DNA from: an uncultured bacterium
GTDB taxonomy: Bacteria; CALINM01
Assembly: GCA_938045315.1 (NCBI GenBank)
Contig: CALINM010000108.1
Span: forward strand, 1-8,207
DNA length: 8,207 nucleotides
Direction of reading: 5' to 3'
In this document: positions 1 to 7,626 of the stretch, one piece after another
Position numbering within the stretch: the first letter of the stretch is position 1
How the letters are laid out: every line of letters begins with the position of its first letter
The notes under the pieces: model-generated
The model's database searches: none
What the model saw: only the letters and a program-made list of their open reading frames with translations
Told to the model about the DNA's origin: nothing
Translations under genes and position numbers: made by a program

Positions 1-3000
1 AATTCTCTTTTTTTCCACAAAAAGTAAATGGCTGGATAAACCATGAGCTCCATTAAAAAAGAGGTTGTAAGTCCACCAACCATGGGTGCTGCAATCCTTT
101 TCATCATATCAGCACCAGTACCCGTTGACCACATAATAGGCATTAGACCAATCATAGAAGTCAATACAGTCATCATTTTTGGCCTTACTCTCTTTACTGC
201 ACCATGAATAATAGCAGATTTTAAATCATCTTCGGTTTTTAATTCTCCTTTTTTCTTAGCATCCTCATATGCCAAATCTAAAAAAACAAGCATAAATACA
301 CCAGTTTCAGCATCAAGTCCCATTAAAGCAATCATTCCAACCCACACGGCAATTGAGATATGGTATCCAAGAAAATAAAGAAGCAGTAATGACCCAACGA
401 GAGAAAAGGGCACAGCAAGAAGAATAATAAATGTTTTTACAATAGAACGGGTATTTAAATAGAGAATAAAGATAATCAAAATAAATGTTATGGGGAGTAT
501 TATTTTAAGCCTTTCCTTAACCCTTAACATGTTTTCATATTGTCCACTAAATGTTATTGTATACCCTGCTGGAACTTTTATTTTTTCAGAAACTATTTTC
601 TTCGCTTCAGTTACATATGTACCAATATCTATATTTTCAATATCCACATATACATAACCTGCTATCATCCCATTTTCATTTCTAATCATAGAAGGGCCAT
701 AACTAAGGGTTATATCGGCAAGCTCTTGTAAGGGAACAAAAAATCCCATCACTGTTTTAACAGGTATTCTTTTTAAATCATCAACAGAGTCTCGATAATC
801 TTTTTCTAATCTCACATTAATTGTATATCTCTCCCTACCTTCAATTGTTGAGATTATCTCCTCACCACCGATTGCTGTTGAGACTACCATTTGTAAGTCC
901 TCGATAGTAAGTCCATATCTTGCGAGGACATCCCTTTTTGGAATTATATTCACAAAATAGCCACCACCCACCCTTTCTGCAAAAACACTTCTTGTGCCTT
1001 TTAAACTTCTAAGCAGATCTTCAATTTCTAGTCCTATCTTCTCAATATGCTTTATATCATTTCCAAGAATTTTTATACCCATGGGTGTTCTAACACCAGT
1101 AGTCAACATATCAATCCTACCCTTGATGGGCATTGTCCAAGCATTGGTATTTCCTGGTATCTGTAAAGCATCATTCATCTCTTTTATTAACTCTTCATAT
1201 GAAATCCTATCATCCCATATGGTCCTGAATATTTTTTTAAGAAACTCTGGTGCCCAATCAGAGTACCACCTTTTCTTTTCCCTCCACTCAGACTTAGGTT
1301 TTAATACCACCGTTGTCTCCATCATAGAAAAAGGTGCTGGGTCAGTGGAGGTATCAGCTCTACCAGCTTTTCCAAAAACAGACTCCACCTCAGGAAAGGA
1401 CTTTAAAATTCTATCCTGTAAAATCAACAAATTCTTCGCCTCTGTAACTGAAATACCTGGTAGCGTTGTGGGCATGTATAGAATTGTTCCCTCATTAAGG
1501 GGGGGCATAAATTCAGATCCTAATTTAAAATAAATGGGTATAACGGAAATAACAACAGCAAAGGCTAAACCAACAATTTTCTTTGGATGTTTTAAAATAA
1601 ATTGACAGACTGGCTCATAAATTTTAAAAAGAACTTTACTTATAGGATGTTTTTCTTCCGGATAATATTTGCCAACAAAAATTGAAGTTGCTAAATTTGC
1701 AAGAAACTTTGGCTTAAAATTGAAGGGATCTAACCTTGTAAAAAACATGCGAACTGCAGGATCAAGTGTTATCGCAAGTATGGATGCCAAAGCCATTGTT
1801 AGAGTTTTTGTCCATGCTAAAGGTTTAAAAAGTCTTCCTTCCTGATCAACAAGTGTAAAAACAGGTAAGAAAGATACCGTTATAACAAGTAGAGAGAAAA
1901 AAACGGAAGGCCCTACTTCCATTAAGGCTTCCAGCCTGACTTTGTGATAATCAACTTTTCTGCCTTCTTTTATCCAGTGTTCTATCCTTTTGTAGGCATT
2001 TTCAACTTCTACGATGGCACCGTCAACAAGAACTCCAATGGAAATAGCAATCCCAGCAAGACTCATAATATTTGACGTAATTCTCATCCCATACATGGGT
2101 ATAAAGGCAAGCAAAACTGATATAGGTATAGTTATAATAGGAACAAGAGCTGAAGGTATGTGCCATAAAAAAATTAGAATTACAAGACTTACCACTATCA
2201 TTTCTTCAATAAGACTAGTTTTCAATGTATCCATTGATTTCTTTATCAAATCAGACCTATCATAAGTTGTTACAATTTCTATCCCCTCTGGAAGACCATG
2301 TTTAACTTCTTTAAGCTTCTCTTTTACCCTTTCAATAACATTCAATGCATTTTCTTTATGTCTCATAACCACAATTCCACCCACTACTTCACCTTCACCA
2401 TTCAATTCTGCTATTCCCCTTCTTATTTGTGGTCCCATAGATACATTTGCCACATCTCTTAAAAATAAAGGTGTCCCGTTTACTGTTTTTATCACAATTT
2501 TTTTTATTGCATCCACATTCTGAATGTAACCTTCAGCTCTAACCATGAATTCTTTACCAGTCCATTCAATAAGTCTACCCCCCACTTCATTGCTGCTTTT
2601 TCTAACTTTATCTACTATCTCAGTAATTGACAGATTGTATGAAAGAAGTTTTGATGGGTTAACAGTTATCTGGTATTGTTTTTCAAATCCCCCTACTGTT
2701 ACAACTTCTGCAACACCTGAAACACTCTGTAATGCATATTTGATATACCAGTCCTGAAGTGTCCTTAGCTTTGATAGATCATATTTACCAGACTTATCAA
2801 CCAGGGCATATTGAAAAACCCATCCAACCCCGGTAGCATCTGGCCCAATTTCAGTTTTTACCCCCTGGGGTAGTCTACCTTGAATTTTAGATAAGTACTC
2901 AATAACCCTGCTTCTTGCCCAGTAAATATCCGTCCCATCTTCGAAAATTACATATATATAAGAAAAACCATAGTCACTGAAGCCCCTTATTGCTTTTACT

Positions 3001-3230
3001 TTTGGTGTGCCGAGAAGGGATGCTACAATTGGATATGTTACCTGTTGTTCTATTATATCCGGGCTTCTATCCCACTTAGAATAAATTATAACCTGAGTAT
3101 CACTAAGATCAGGTATCGCATCTAAAGGAATTTGTCTTATCGTGTAAACGCTGATAAGAACAAAGCCAAAAATAATAAGCATTACAAAGAACTTATTATG
3201 AGCGGAAAAACTGATTATTTTTTTGATCAT
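1..3230 (-). CDS. cusA: CusA-type copper/silver RND efflux pump, 3' end cut by window edge
   Basis: Inner-membrane proton-driven pump of the heavy-metal-efflux (HME) RND family, expected to form the trimeric core that moves Cu(I)/Ag(I) through the adaptor and outer-membrane channel encoded just upstream. The frame stays open for 1,076 codons from ATG 3230 to the left edge. It reaches the usual C-terminal region (SRIAAPM-like stretch, then AIYFLWKKRE), so only a short tail should be missing. TM1 lies near residues 13-30. TM4 carries GVLVDGAIVEVEN with Asp403. Glu975 (LDAETG) and Lys1018 (RVRPKMM) match the proton-relay Glu and Lys of E. coli CusA. Met586 (LYMPTTLPG), Met636 (SMMETT) and Met708 (RIDMLTTG) match its three-methionine metal site. 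A roughly 20-residue insert before the Met708 region (around WYSDWAPEF) is, as I recall, also present in longer CusA homologues. The start lies 17 nt after the cusB stop with only a weak GAAAGA-like ribosome site, so translation is probably coupled. A nickel/cobalt/zinc CzcA-type pump is less likely because of the methionine triad. Confidence 0.93.
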   Translation of the reverse strand, partial: MIKKIISFSAHNKFFVMLIIFGFVLISVYTIRQIPLDAIPDLSDTQVIIYSKWDRSPDIIEQQVTYPIVASLLGTPKVKAIRGFSDYGFSYIYVIFEDGTDIYWARSRVIEYLSKIQGRLPQGVKTEIGPDATGVGWVFQYALVDKSGKYDLSKLRTLQDWYIKYALQSVSGVAEVVTVGGFEKQYQITVNPSKLLSYNLSITEIVDKVRKSSNEVGGRLIEWTGKEFMVRAEGYIQNVDAIKKIVIKTVNGTPLFLRDVANVSMGPQIRRGIAELNGEGEVVGGIVVMRHKENALNVIERVKEKLKEVKHGLPEGIEIVTTYDRSDLIKKSMDTLKTSLIEEMIVVSLVILIFLWHIPSALVPIITIPISVLLAFIPMYGMRITSNIMSLAGIAISIGVLVDGAIVEVENAYKRIEHWIKEGRKVDYHKVRLEALMEVGPSVFFSLLVITVSFLPVFTLVDQEGRLFKPLAWTKTLTMALASILAITLDPAVRMFFTRLDPFNFKPKFLANLATSIFVGKYYPEEKHPISKVLFKIYEPVCQFILKHPKKIVGLAFAVVISVIPIYFKLGSEFMPPLNEGTILYMPTTLPGISVTEAKNLLILQDRILKSFPEVESVFGKAGRADTSTDPAPFSMMETTVVLKPKSEWREKKRWYSDWAPEFLKKIFRTIWDDRISYEELIKEMNDALQIPGNTNAWTMPIKGRIDMLTTGVRTPMGIKILGNDIKHIEKIGLEIEDLLRSLKGTRSVFAERVGGGYFVNIIPKRDVLARYGLTIEDLQMVVSTAIGGEEIISTIEGRERYTINVRLEKDYRDSVDDLKRIPVKTVMGFFVPLQELADITLSYGPSMIRNENGMIAGYVYVDIENIDIGTYVTEAKKIVSEKIKVPAGYTITFSGQYENMLRVKERLKIILPITFILIIFILYLNTRSIVKTFIILLAVPFSLVGSLLLLYFLGYHISIAVWVGMIALMGLDAETGVFMLVFLDLAYEDAKKKGELKTEDDLKSAIIHGAVKRVRPKMMTVLTSMIGLMPIMWSTGTGADMMKRIAAPMVGGLTTSFLMELMVYPAIYFLWKKRE

Positions 3231-3247
3231 TCTTTCATTTTCCCATA

Positions 3248-4498
3248 TTAATGTTCATGAGCTTTTTTGAAAACCGCTTTTAAATTTGACTCTGAATCTA
3301 TTAGAAAACTTGCAGATGATAAAACTTCTTCTCCCCCTGAAAGACCTGATAGAATCTCATAATACCCATCACTACTTAGAATACCAGTTTTAACAATAAC
3401 AGGTTTTAAATGATTATCTAAATCCTTTATAAAAACATACTCTCTTTCACCGGACCTATAAACTGCAGTTTCTGAAACAGATACCCTTTTACCCACCGAA
3501 TATTTAAGCCTTGCTTCTGCATACATCTGGGGTTTTAAAATATAACCTTGATTTTCCACTTCAAGCCTTACCCTTAAAGTCCTTGTTTCCAAATTTAATT
3601 GGGGATATATAAAACTAACCTTACCTTGAAAAATCCTATTTTTCATATAAGGTAGACTAATTGATACAGGCATACCAATTTTAACAAAGGGCATATCGGG
3701 TTGGTAAATATCTATATCCGCCCAAACTCTACTTAAATCAGATATAGTAAAAACAGTTTCGTTCATCATTAATTTCTGCCCCTCCACAATCATCTTTTCT
3801 AATACAAACCCTGAAAAGGGGCTATATATTGTAACTATTTTTTCCGCTTTTTTTTCTTTCTCCAATTTCTCTAATTCATCTTCTGACACATCAAGCAATC
3901 TTAATCTTTCTTTTGCCGAGTCTTTTAGAGAGATAAGAGTATTCTTAAGGCTATCGTTATTTTTTAGTTTTTCAATGGATTTTAAAATTGATATATATTC
4001 TTCTTTGGCAGACAATATCTCAGGACTGTATACATCCATCAAAGCCTGGCCCTTTTTTACGTACTGTCCTGTTTGATTAACATATAGTTTTTCCACCCAT
4101 CCTGAAATTTTTGTGTTTATTTTATAAAGCCTTGTTTCATCCTGAACAATTGTTGCAGATGTAACTATTTCTCTTTTTATCTCTCTCTTCTCAGCTTTTT
4201 CATAGGTGAGGCCTAACATTTTAGCCTGCTTATCAGAAATAAATACTTTAGAAAGCCCTTCCACTTCCTCTTTCTTATCGCCCATACCCACGGATTCTAT
4301 AGGCACAAGATCCATACCACATATGGGGCAACTGCCTGGCTTGTCAGATATAATTTGTGGATGCATGGGACAGGTATAAATCTGCTTTTTTTCTTCCTTT
4401 TTTGCTACATCCACAGGTTTTACTAAAAAATCCCTGTATGAATAAATACCAAAACTAGAGATAATAATTATGGCAATTATTATATAAATTTTTTTCAT
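3248..4498 (-). CDS. cusB: CusB-type efflux adaptor (membrane fusion protein) with N-terminal heavy-metal-binding domain
   Basis: Periplasmic adaptor, 416 aa, that links the RND pump to the outer-membrane channel and hands metal to the pump. Residues 4-20 form a hydrophobic anchor or uncleaved signal; there is no lipobox. Residues 41-67 are a heavy-metal-binding domain: YTCPMHP, then CPICGMDLVP, with Cys43, His46, Cys57, Cys60 and Met62 as likely ligands. Next come the first half of the barrel-sandwich domain (about 125-160), a lysine/glutamate-rich alpha-hairpin (about 161-220), the second barrel-sandwich half (YSPFSGFVLEKMIVEG, 225-240), a beta-barrel domain ending in TRTLRVRLEVEN and LKPQMYAEA (about 255-330), and a membrane-proximal domain. 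The C-terminus is KKAHEH, which could add a weak metal ligand. The gene starts 26 nt after the channel gene, with a strong GGAGG 5 nt before the ATG. E. coli CusB lacks this domain but many CusB homologues carry it. Copper or silver is inferred from the pump. Confidence 0.93.
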   Translation of the reverse strand: MKKIYIIIAIIIISSFGIYSYRDFLVKPVDVAKKEEKKQIYTCPMHPQIISDKPGSCPICGMDLVPIESVGMGDKKEEVEGLSKVFISDKQAKMLGLTYEKAEKREIKREIVTSATIVQDETRLYKINTKISGWVEKLYVNQTGQYVKKGQALMDVYSPEILSAKEEYISILKSIEKLKNNDSLKNTLISLKDSAKERLRLLDVSEDELEKLEKEKKAEKIVTIYSPFSGFVLEKMIVEGQKLMMNETVFTISDLSRVWADIDIYQPDMPFVKIGMPVSISLPYMKNRIFQGKVSFIYPQLNLETRTLRVRLEVENQGYILKPQMYAEARLKYSVGKRVSVSETAVYRSGEREYVFIKDLDNHLKPVIVKTGILSSDGYYEILSGLSGGEEVLSSASFLIDSESNLKAVFKKAHEH

Positions 4499-4503
4499 TT
4501 AAA

Positions 4504-4508
4504 CCTCC
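4504..4508 (-). promoter_or_regulatory. Strong Shine-Dalgarno of cusB
   Basis: On the minus strand GGAGG lies 5 nt before the ATG at 4498. It is the only perfect GGAGG-type site in front of a gene in this window. The first genes of the two apparent transcription units (metX and the channel gene) have none at normal spacing. It fixes the cusB start. Confidence 0.8.
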
Positions 4509-4524
4509 AAAAAGACAAGAAGGA

Positions 4525-5772
4525 CTATTTCTCAACCAGATCATAATTACCCGTTAGAGTGTCAATAAATAAATTTGTTATAATTAACTCTTTTTTTAAA
4601 GCCTCAAGTTCTCTTTTATATCTTAGAAGTGTTCTGATTGAATCTATGACTTGCATAAGTTCCAGATTAGAGGTTTTATATTTTGCAAAATATGTCTCTA
4701 AAATAAGTTCATTTTGGGGGATCAAGGCATCCTCATAAAGCAACTTTAAAGACCTAATCCTTTCAATCTCACCAATCATTGTCTCAATTTTTGATATTAT
4801 TTCATTTTTTTTGTCTTCCAATCTTCTATTTACCATTTCTTTCTTTTTTATCATTTCTTCGAGCATAGGAATATTTTTCTTTTTAAACCACAAAGGTATA
4901 TTAAAAACTGCCATAGCAGAAACCATATCCGGCCTTTTCATACCTTCTTTAGGATCATCCCTTTGCATGTAAGAAATGCTTAATTCTAAATCTGGATAAT
5001 ACTCCTTCTTTTTTAAATTTACCTCCTCATTGCTTAACTCATTTTCTAACATTATGATTTTAATTTCTGGATTACTTGAAAAAGCTTTTTCTTTTAATTC
5101 TAGGATATTATGTTCATAAGGCATCCAGACTAACTTGTCTATCTGGACATCAAAATTTTCCTTACCAATCATGTAACCAATATTTTTTAAATACTCTCTT
5201 TCTTTTTGTTTTAAATTGATAATTTCTTCATCAATCATTTTCTCTTCCACACTGATTTTCACTACATTTGACACATTTCCCACACCTGTTTTTATACGCG
5301 CAGACTCGCTATCTATAAGAAGTTTTAAATATCCTTTCATATCTTCAAGGATTTTAATTGAGCTACTAATATAAGCAAGCTCAAAGTAATTCTTTTGAAG
5401 CTCAAATAACATATTTATCTTTTCTTTCCTTAGATTTTCTTTTGCAATAAGCAGTTCTTTGTTAGCTATGTTTTCTTTAATTTTAAGTTTTCCTCCCAAA
5501 GGTATCATCTGAGCAATACCTATTTCTTTAGAGGTCATATCTTCATCTTTAAAGGACCATGAATTAACCGGGATATTGTTTATGCCAATTTTTAATTTTG
5601 GATCATCCAGCGAAGATGAGTAAACAAGTTTCAGCTCCTTCATCTTAACTTCCCTCTCCATTGACTGAATTTTTGGATTTTCTGCAAGTAGAATTTTTGA
5701 TAAATCTTCTAAATTGTAAGCTTCTAAGTTAATTATAGAAGATAAAAAAAATAAAATGATTAGAAAGATCAT
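4525..5772 (-). CDS. cusC: TolC/CusC-like outer-membrane efflux channel protein
   Basis: Outer-membrane channel, 415 aa, of the outer-membrane efflux protein (OEP) family; three copies should form the exit duct of the tripartite pump. Residues 1-18 look like a signal peptide with possible cleavage after NLEA. Two OEP repeats follow, roughly 20-205 and 215-405, each with long heptad-like helices rich in Lys and Glu. Typical beta-strand and hinge stretches are IGIAQMIPLGGKL (84-96) and AVFNIPLWFKKKN in the second repeat. The protein contains no cysteine, so unlike E. coli CusC it cannot be a lipoprotein. ATG 5772 is the only usual start: an in-frame TGA lies 10 codons upstream with no ATG, GTG or TTG between. 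The signal's n-region has no Lys or Arg, which is unusual. It is the first gene of the efflux set, 57 nt after metW. The cusC name rests on gene context; family membership is much firmer. Confidence 0.88.
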   Translation of the reverse strand: MIFLIILFFLSSIINLEAYNLEDLSKILLAENPKIQSMEREVKMKELKLVYSSSLDDPKLKIGINNIPVNSWSFKDEDMTSKEIGIAQMIPLGGKLKIKENIANKELLIAKENLRKEKINMLFELQKNYFELAYISSSIKILEDMKGYLKLLIDSESARIKTGVGNVSNVVKISVEEKMIDEEIINLKQKEREYLKNIGYMIGKENFDVQIDKLVWMPYEHNILELKEKAFSSNPEIKIIMLENELSNEEVNLKKKEYYPDLELSISYMQRDDPKEGMKRPDMVSAMAVFNIPLWFKKKNIPMLEEMIKKKEMVNRRLEDKKNEIISKIETMIGEIERIRSLKLLYEDALIPQNELILETYFAKYKTSNLELMQVIDSIRTLLRYKRELEALKKELIITNLFIDTLTGNYDLVEK

Positions 5773-5778
5773 ATATAA

Positions 5779-5806
5779 ATTATCTACCTTTGATTGAATA
5801 AGTCAA
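5779..5806 (-). promoter_or_regulatory. Predicted sigma70-type promoter of the cusCBA operon
   Basis: Minus strand: TTGACT (5806-5801), a 16-nt spacer, then GATAAT (5784-5779); each hexamer matches five of six consensus bases. The -10 ends 6 nt before the ATG at 5772, so transcription would begin at or next to the start codon. An AAAGGTAG stretch (5791-5784) overlaps the spacer and -10; as a ribosome site it would sit 11 nt from the ATG, rather far, and would not be transcribed from this promoter. No clear operator dyad for a copper regulator was found in the 57-nt gap. Confidence 0.5.
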
Positions 5807-5829
5807 GATTTTTTCTATGTTATGTAGAA

Positions 5830-6423
5830 TTATTTTTTGGTGAGTAAAAAAACAGCTTTTTCAGCAAAAAAGTTAGGATAAAAGAAAATTATTTTACTGT
5901 CCGTAAAACCTTTGTAATCAACTATAGATATGTTTTCACGATCACAAAATTCAATAAAGTCTTTTATGGTAAAATAGTGGAGATTAGGTGTTTCATCCCA
6001 GTGGTATGGTAGAGCTTTAGTTCTCGGTGTTTTGCCAAGTATACCAATGCTAAATCTAACAACATAATACGCAAAATTGGGGAAGGAAACAATAACTTCA
6101 TCACCCACTCTCAATGCTTCATGGATCACCTTTTTTGGCTTTTTAGTTTCCTGTAATGTAAAATTTAAAATACAATAATCAAAAAATTTATCAGGAAAAT
6201 CAGGTAATCCTTCATCTATATCAGCATGTTCTACAGTTACTCCCTTTGATACACATGCATATATCATTCTCTCATCATTTTCTATACCAACACCCCTTAC
6301 ATTTTTATGTTCTTTTAAGATTCTTAAAAGCTCTCCATCCCCACAACCTAAATCTAAAACTTTTGAGTTTTCTCTTATCATATTCAGAATTATTTGAAAA
6401 TCGAATCTTTCGCCTAAATACAC
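5830..6423 (-). CDS. metW: Methionine biosynthesis protein MetW (SAM-methyltransferase fold)
   Basis: Class I methyltransferase-fold protein of the MetW family, encoded directly after metX; in Pseudomonas it has been reported to support MetX activity. Motif I, SKVLDLGCGDGE, lies near the N-terminus and is followed by GVGIEND, whose acidic residues would contact the SAM ribose. The family signatures VSFPNF, KALPYHW and DETPNLHYFTIKDF are all present. I place the start at GTG 6423 (197 aa). It has AAAGGTGA 8 nt upstream, begins 4 nt past the metX stop, and gives an N-terminus (YLGERFDFQII) that lines up with the usual MetW start. An in-frame ATG at 6450 would add nine residues and overlap metX by 23 nt, but has no visible ribosome site. 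MetW as a partner of MetX is established; whether it methylates anything is not. Confidence 0.92.
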   Translation of the reverse strand: MYLGERFDFQIILNMIRENSKVLDLGCGDGELLRILKEHKNVRGVGIENDERMIYACVSKGVTVEHADIDEGLPDFPDKFFDYCILNFTLQETKKPKKVIHEALRVGDEVIVSFPNFAYYVVRFSIGILGKTPRTKALPYHWDETPNLHYFTIKDFIEFCDRENISIVDYKGFTDSKIIFFYPNFFAEKAVFLLTKK

Positions 6424-6427
6424 GCTA

Positions 6428-7582
6428 TTATTCACCTTTGCTATAAGCATTGTTTAAAAAGTGAGTTACCAGATGCTCCTGTTCCTGATTCTTGATTAAA
6501 AAAGCATCGTGTCCATATGTAGATGATATTTCGCAATAGGTGACGTCAACCCAAGCATATTTAAGTACTTTAACTATTTCTCTTGATTGATACGGTGGGT
6601 ATAACCAATCATGAGAATAGGATATTACGAGAAATTTAGTTTTTAAATTGTAAAACTTTTTTATTAAATCTTTATTATCGCCTAAATCAAAATAGTCAAT
6701 AGCCTTCGTAATATAAAGATAAGAATTTGCATCAAACCTGTGGACAAAAGTTTCACCCCTATATTTTAAATACTGTTCAACTTCAAACTCAGCCTCAAAA
6801 TCATAACCAAACTTCTCTTTATTTCTTAATTTTCTTCCAAATTTCTCTTTCATTGAAAGATCGCTCATGTAAGTAATATGTCCTATCATCCTTGCAACAG
6901 CTAGTCCATTGGCGGGAAAGGTAATACCATAATAATCTCCACCCATCCAGTCTGGATCATTCATTATTGCCCTTCTACCTACTTCATTAAACGCTATCTG
7001 CTGAGCTGTATGTCTTAAGGTTGTAGCGATGGGTATAGCAGTTTTAACCCTTTCAGGGTAAGAGTAAACCCATTGAAGAACCTGCATACCACCCATTGAA
7101 CCACCAGCAACACAAAAAAGCCTTTCTATCCCAAGATGATCTATTAACTTTGCCTGGGCATTAACCATATCTCGAATTGTAACCACTGGAAAGCTCATAC
7201 CATAGTGTTTACCTGTATTAGGATTGATAGAACCCGGACCTGTAGATCCTTTACAACCACCAATTACATTTGAACATATTACAAAATATTTATTTGTATC
7301 AAAAGGTTTACCCGGTCCTATCATTATTTCCCACCAGCCTAATTTGCCAGTTTCTTTTGATATACCTGCAGCATGGGCATCACCTGTTAGAGCATGACAG
7401 ATAAGAATGGCATTATCTTTTTGATTATTTAATTCCCCATAAGTTTCATATGCAATCGTAACAGGCGATAAAACTTCTCCACTTTCAAGATGTAAACTAT
7501 CAAAGGTAAAAAATTTTGTCTCCCTTAAACCTAACGGACTACTTTCTCCAAAAACGTCTTCTTTTACCAATTCTATGACCAT
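6428..7582 (-). CDS. metX: Homoserine O-acetyltransferase MetX
   Basis: Alpha/beta-hydrolase-fold acyltransferase, 384 aa (usual length), which transfers an acyl group, most likely acetyl from acetyl-CoA, to homoserine as the entry step of methionine synthesis in the cytoplasm. The N-terminal MetX region shows [12 protein letters not shown]-like sequence, followed by [10 protein letters not shown] (oxyanion region, 62-71) and the [10 protein letters not shown] loop. The nucleophile is Ser162 in AGGSMGGMQ. Asp325 (SHDWLYPP) and His358 (YGHDAF) complete the catalytic triad. All key residues are intact. The gene follows metY after 44 nt and is followed at once by metW. No Shine-Dalgarno precedes ATG 7582; a TATAAT lies 8 nt upstream instead. 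Some MetX-family enzymes use succinyl-CoA, so the acyl donor is inferred from the neighbouring O-acetylhomoserine sulfhydrylase. Confidence 0.95.
   Translation of the reverse strand: MVIELVKEDVFGESSPLGLRETKFFTFDSLHLESGEVLSPVTIAYETYGELNNQKDNAILICHALTGDAHAAGISKETGKLGWWEIMIGPGKPFDTNKYFVICSNVIGGCKGSTGPGSINPNTGKHYGMSFPVVTIRDMVNAQAKLIDHLGIERLFCVAGGSMGGMQVLQWVYSYPERVKTAIPIATTLRHTAQQIAFNEVGRRAIMNDPDWMGGDYYGITFPANGLAVARMIGHITYMSDLSMKEKFGRKLRNKEKFGYDFEAEFEVEQYLKYRGETFVHRFDANSYLYITKAIDYFDLGDNKDLIKKFYNLKTKFLVISYSHDWLYPPYQSREIVKVLKYAWVDVTYCEISSTYGHDAFLIKNQEQEHLVTHFLNNAYSKGE
6432..6439 (-). promoter_or_regulatory. Ribosome-binding site that decides the metW start
   Basis: AAAGGTGA on the minus strand lies inside the last codons of metX, 8 nt before GTG 6423. 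Its position next to the metX stop (6430-6428) suggests that ribosomes finishing metX restart on metW. It lies downstream of the alternative ATG 6450 and so cannot serve that start. Confidence 0.6.
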
Positions 7583-7590
7583 AAAAGTAT

Positions 7591-7618
7591 ATTATACACT
7601 ATAAAAACTAGTCATCAA
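7591..7618 (-). promoter_or_regulatory. Predicted promoter of metX-metW, leaderless spacing
   Basis: Minus strand, in the 44-nt gap after metY: TTGATG (7618-7613, four of six), a 16-nt spacer, and a perfect TATAAT (7596-7591) that ends 8 nt before ATG 7582. Transcription would start about at the A of the ATG. The bases between are ATACTTTT, with no ribosome site. The AT-rich gap makes chance -10 matches common, but a perfect box with a fair -35 at proper spacing is better than most. metX could also be read through from metY. Confidence 0.5.
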
Positions 7619-7626
7619 TCTTTTTA

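Noticed and set aside
540-731. 63-codon open frame on the plus strand
   Set aside because: Antisense to cusA and of low-complexity composition (rich in Tyr, Ile and Phe), typical of a shadow frame in AT-rich DNA.
994-1533. 179-codon open frame on the plus strand
   Set aside because: It lies antisense to the conserved metal-site region of cusA, and its translation shows no recognisable family features.
2014-2265. 83-codon open frame on the plus strand
   Set aside because: Antisense shadow of the TM3-TM4 region of cusA, with no ribosome site or family resemblance.
2545-2757. 70-codon open frame on the plus strand
   Set aside because: Antisense shadow of the cusA periplasmic domain.
5813-5829. 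Inverted repeat TTCTA-N7-TAGAA as a terminator after metW
   Set aside because: The stem is only 5 AT-rich pairs. The T-run follows it on the plus strand, where no gene ends; on the minus strand it is followed by A's.
5773-5829. CueR- or CusR-type operator before the efflux operon
   Set aside because: No convincing dyad with ACCTTCC-like arms or a stretched 19-20 nt promoter spacer could be found.
6246-6446. 66-codon open frame on the plus strand
   Set aside because: Antisense to the start of metW; the minus-strand frame encodes the clear SAM-binding motif.
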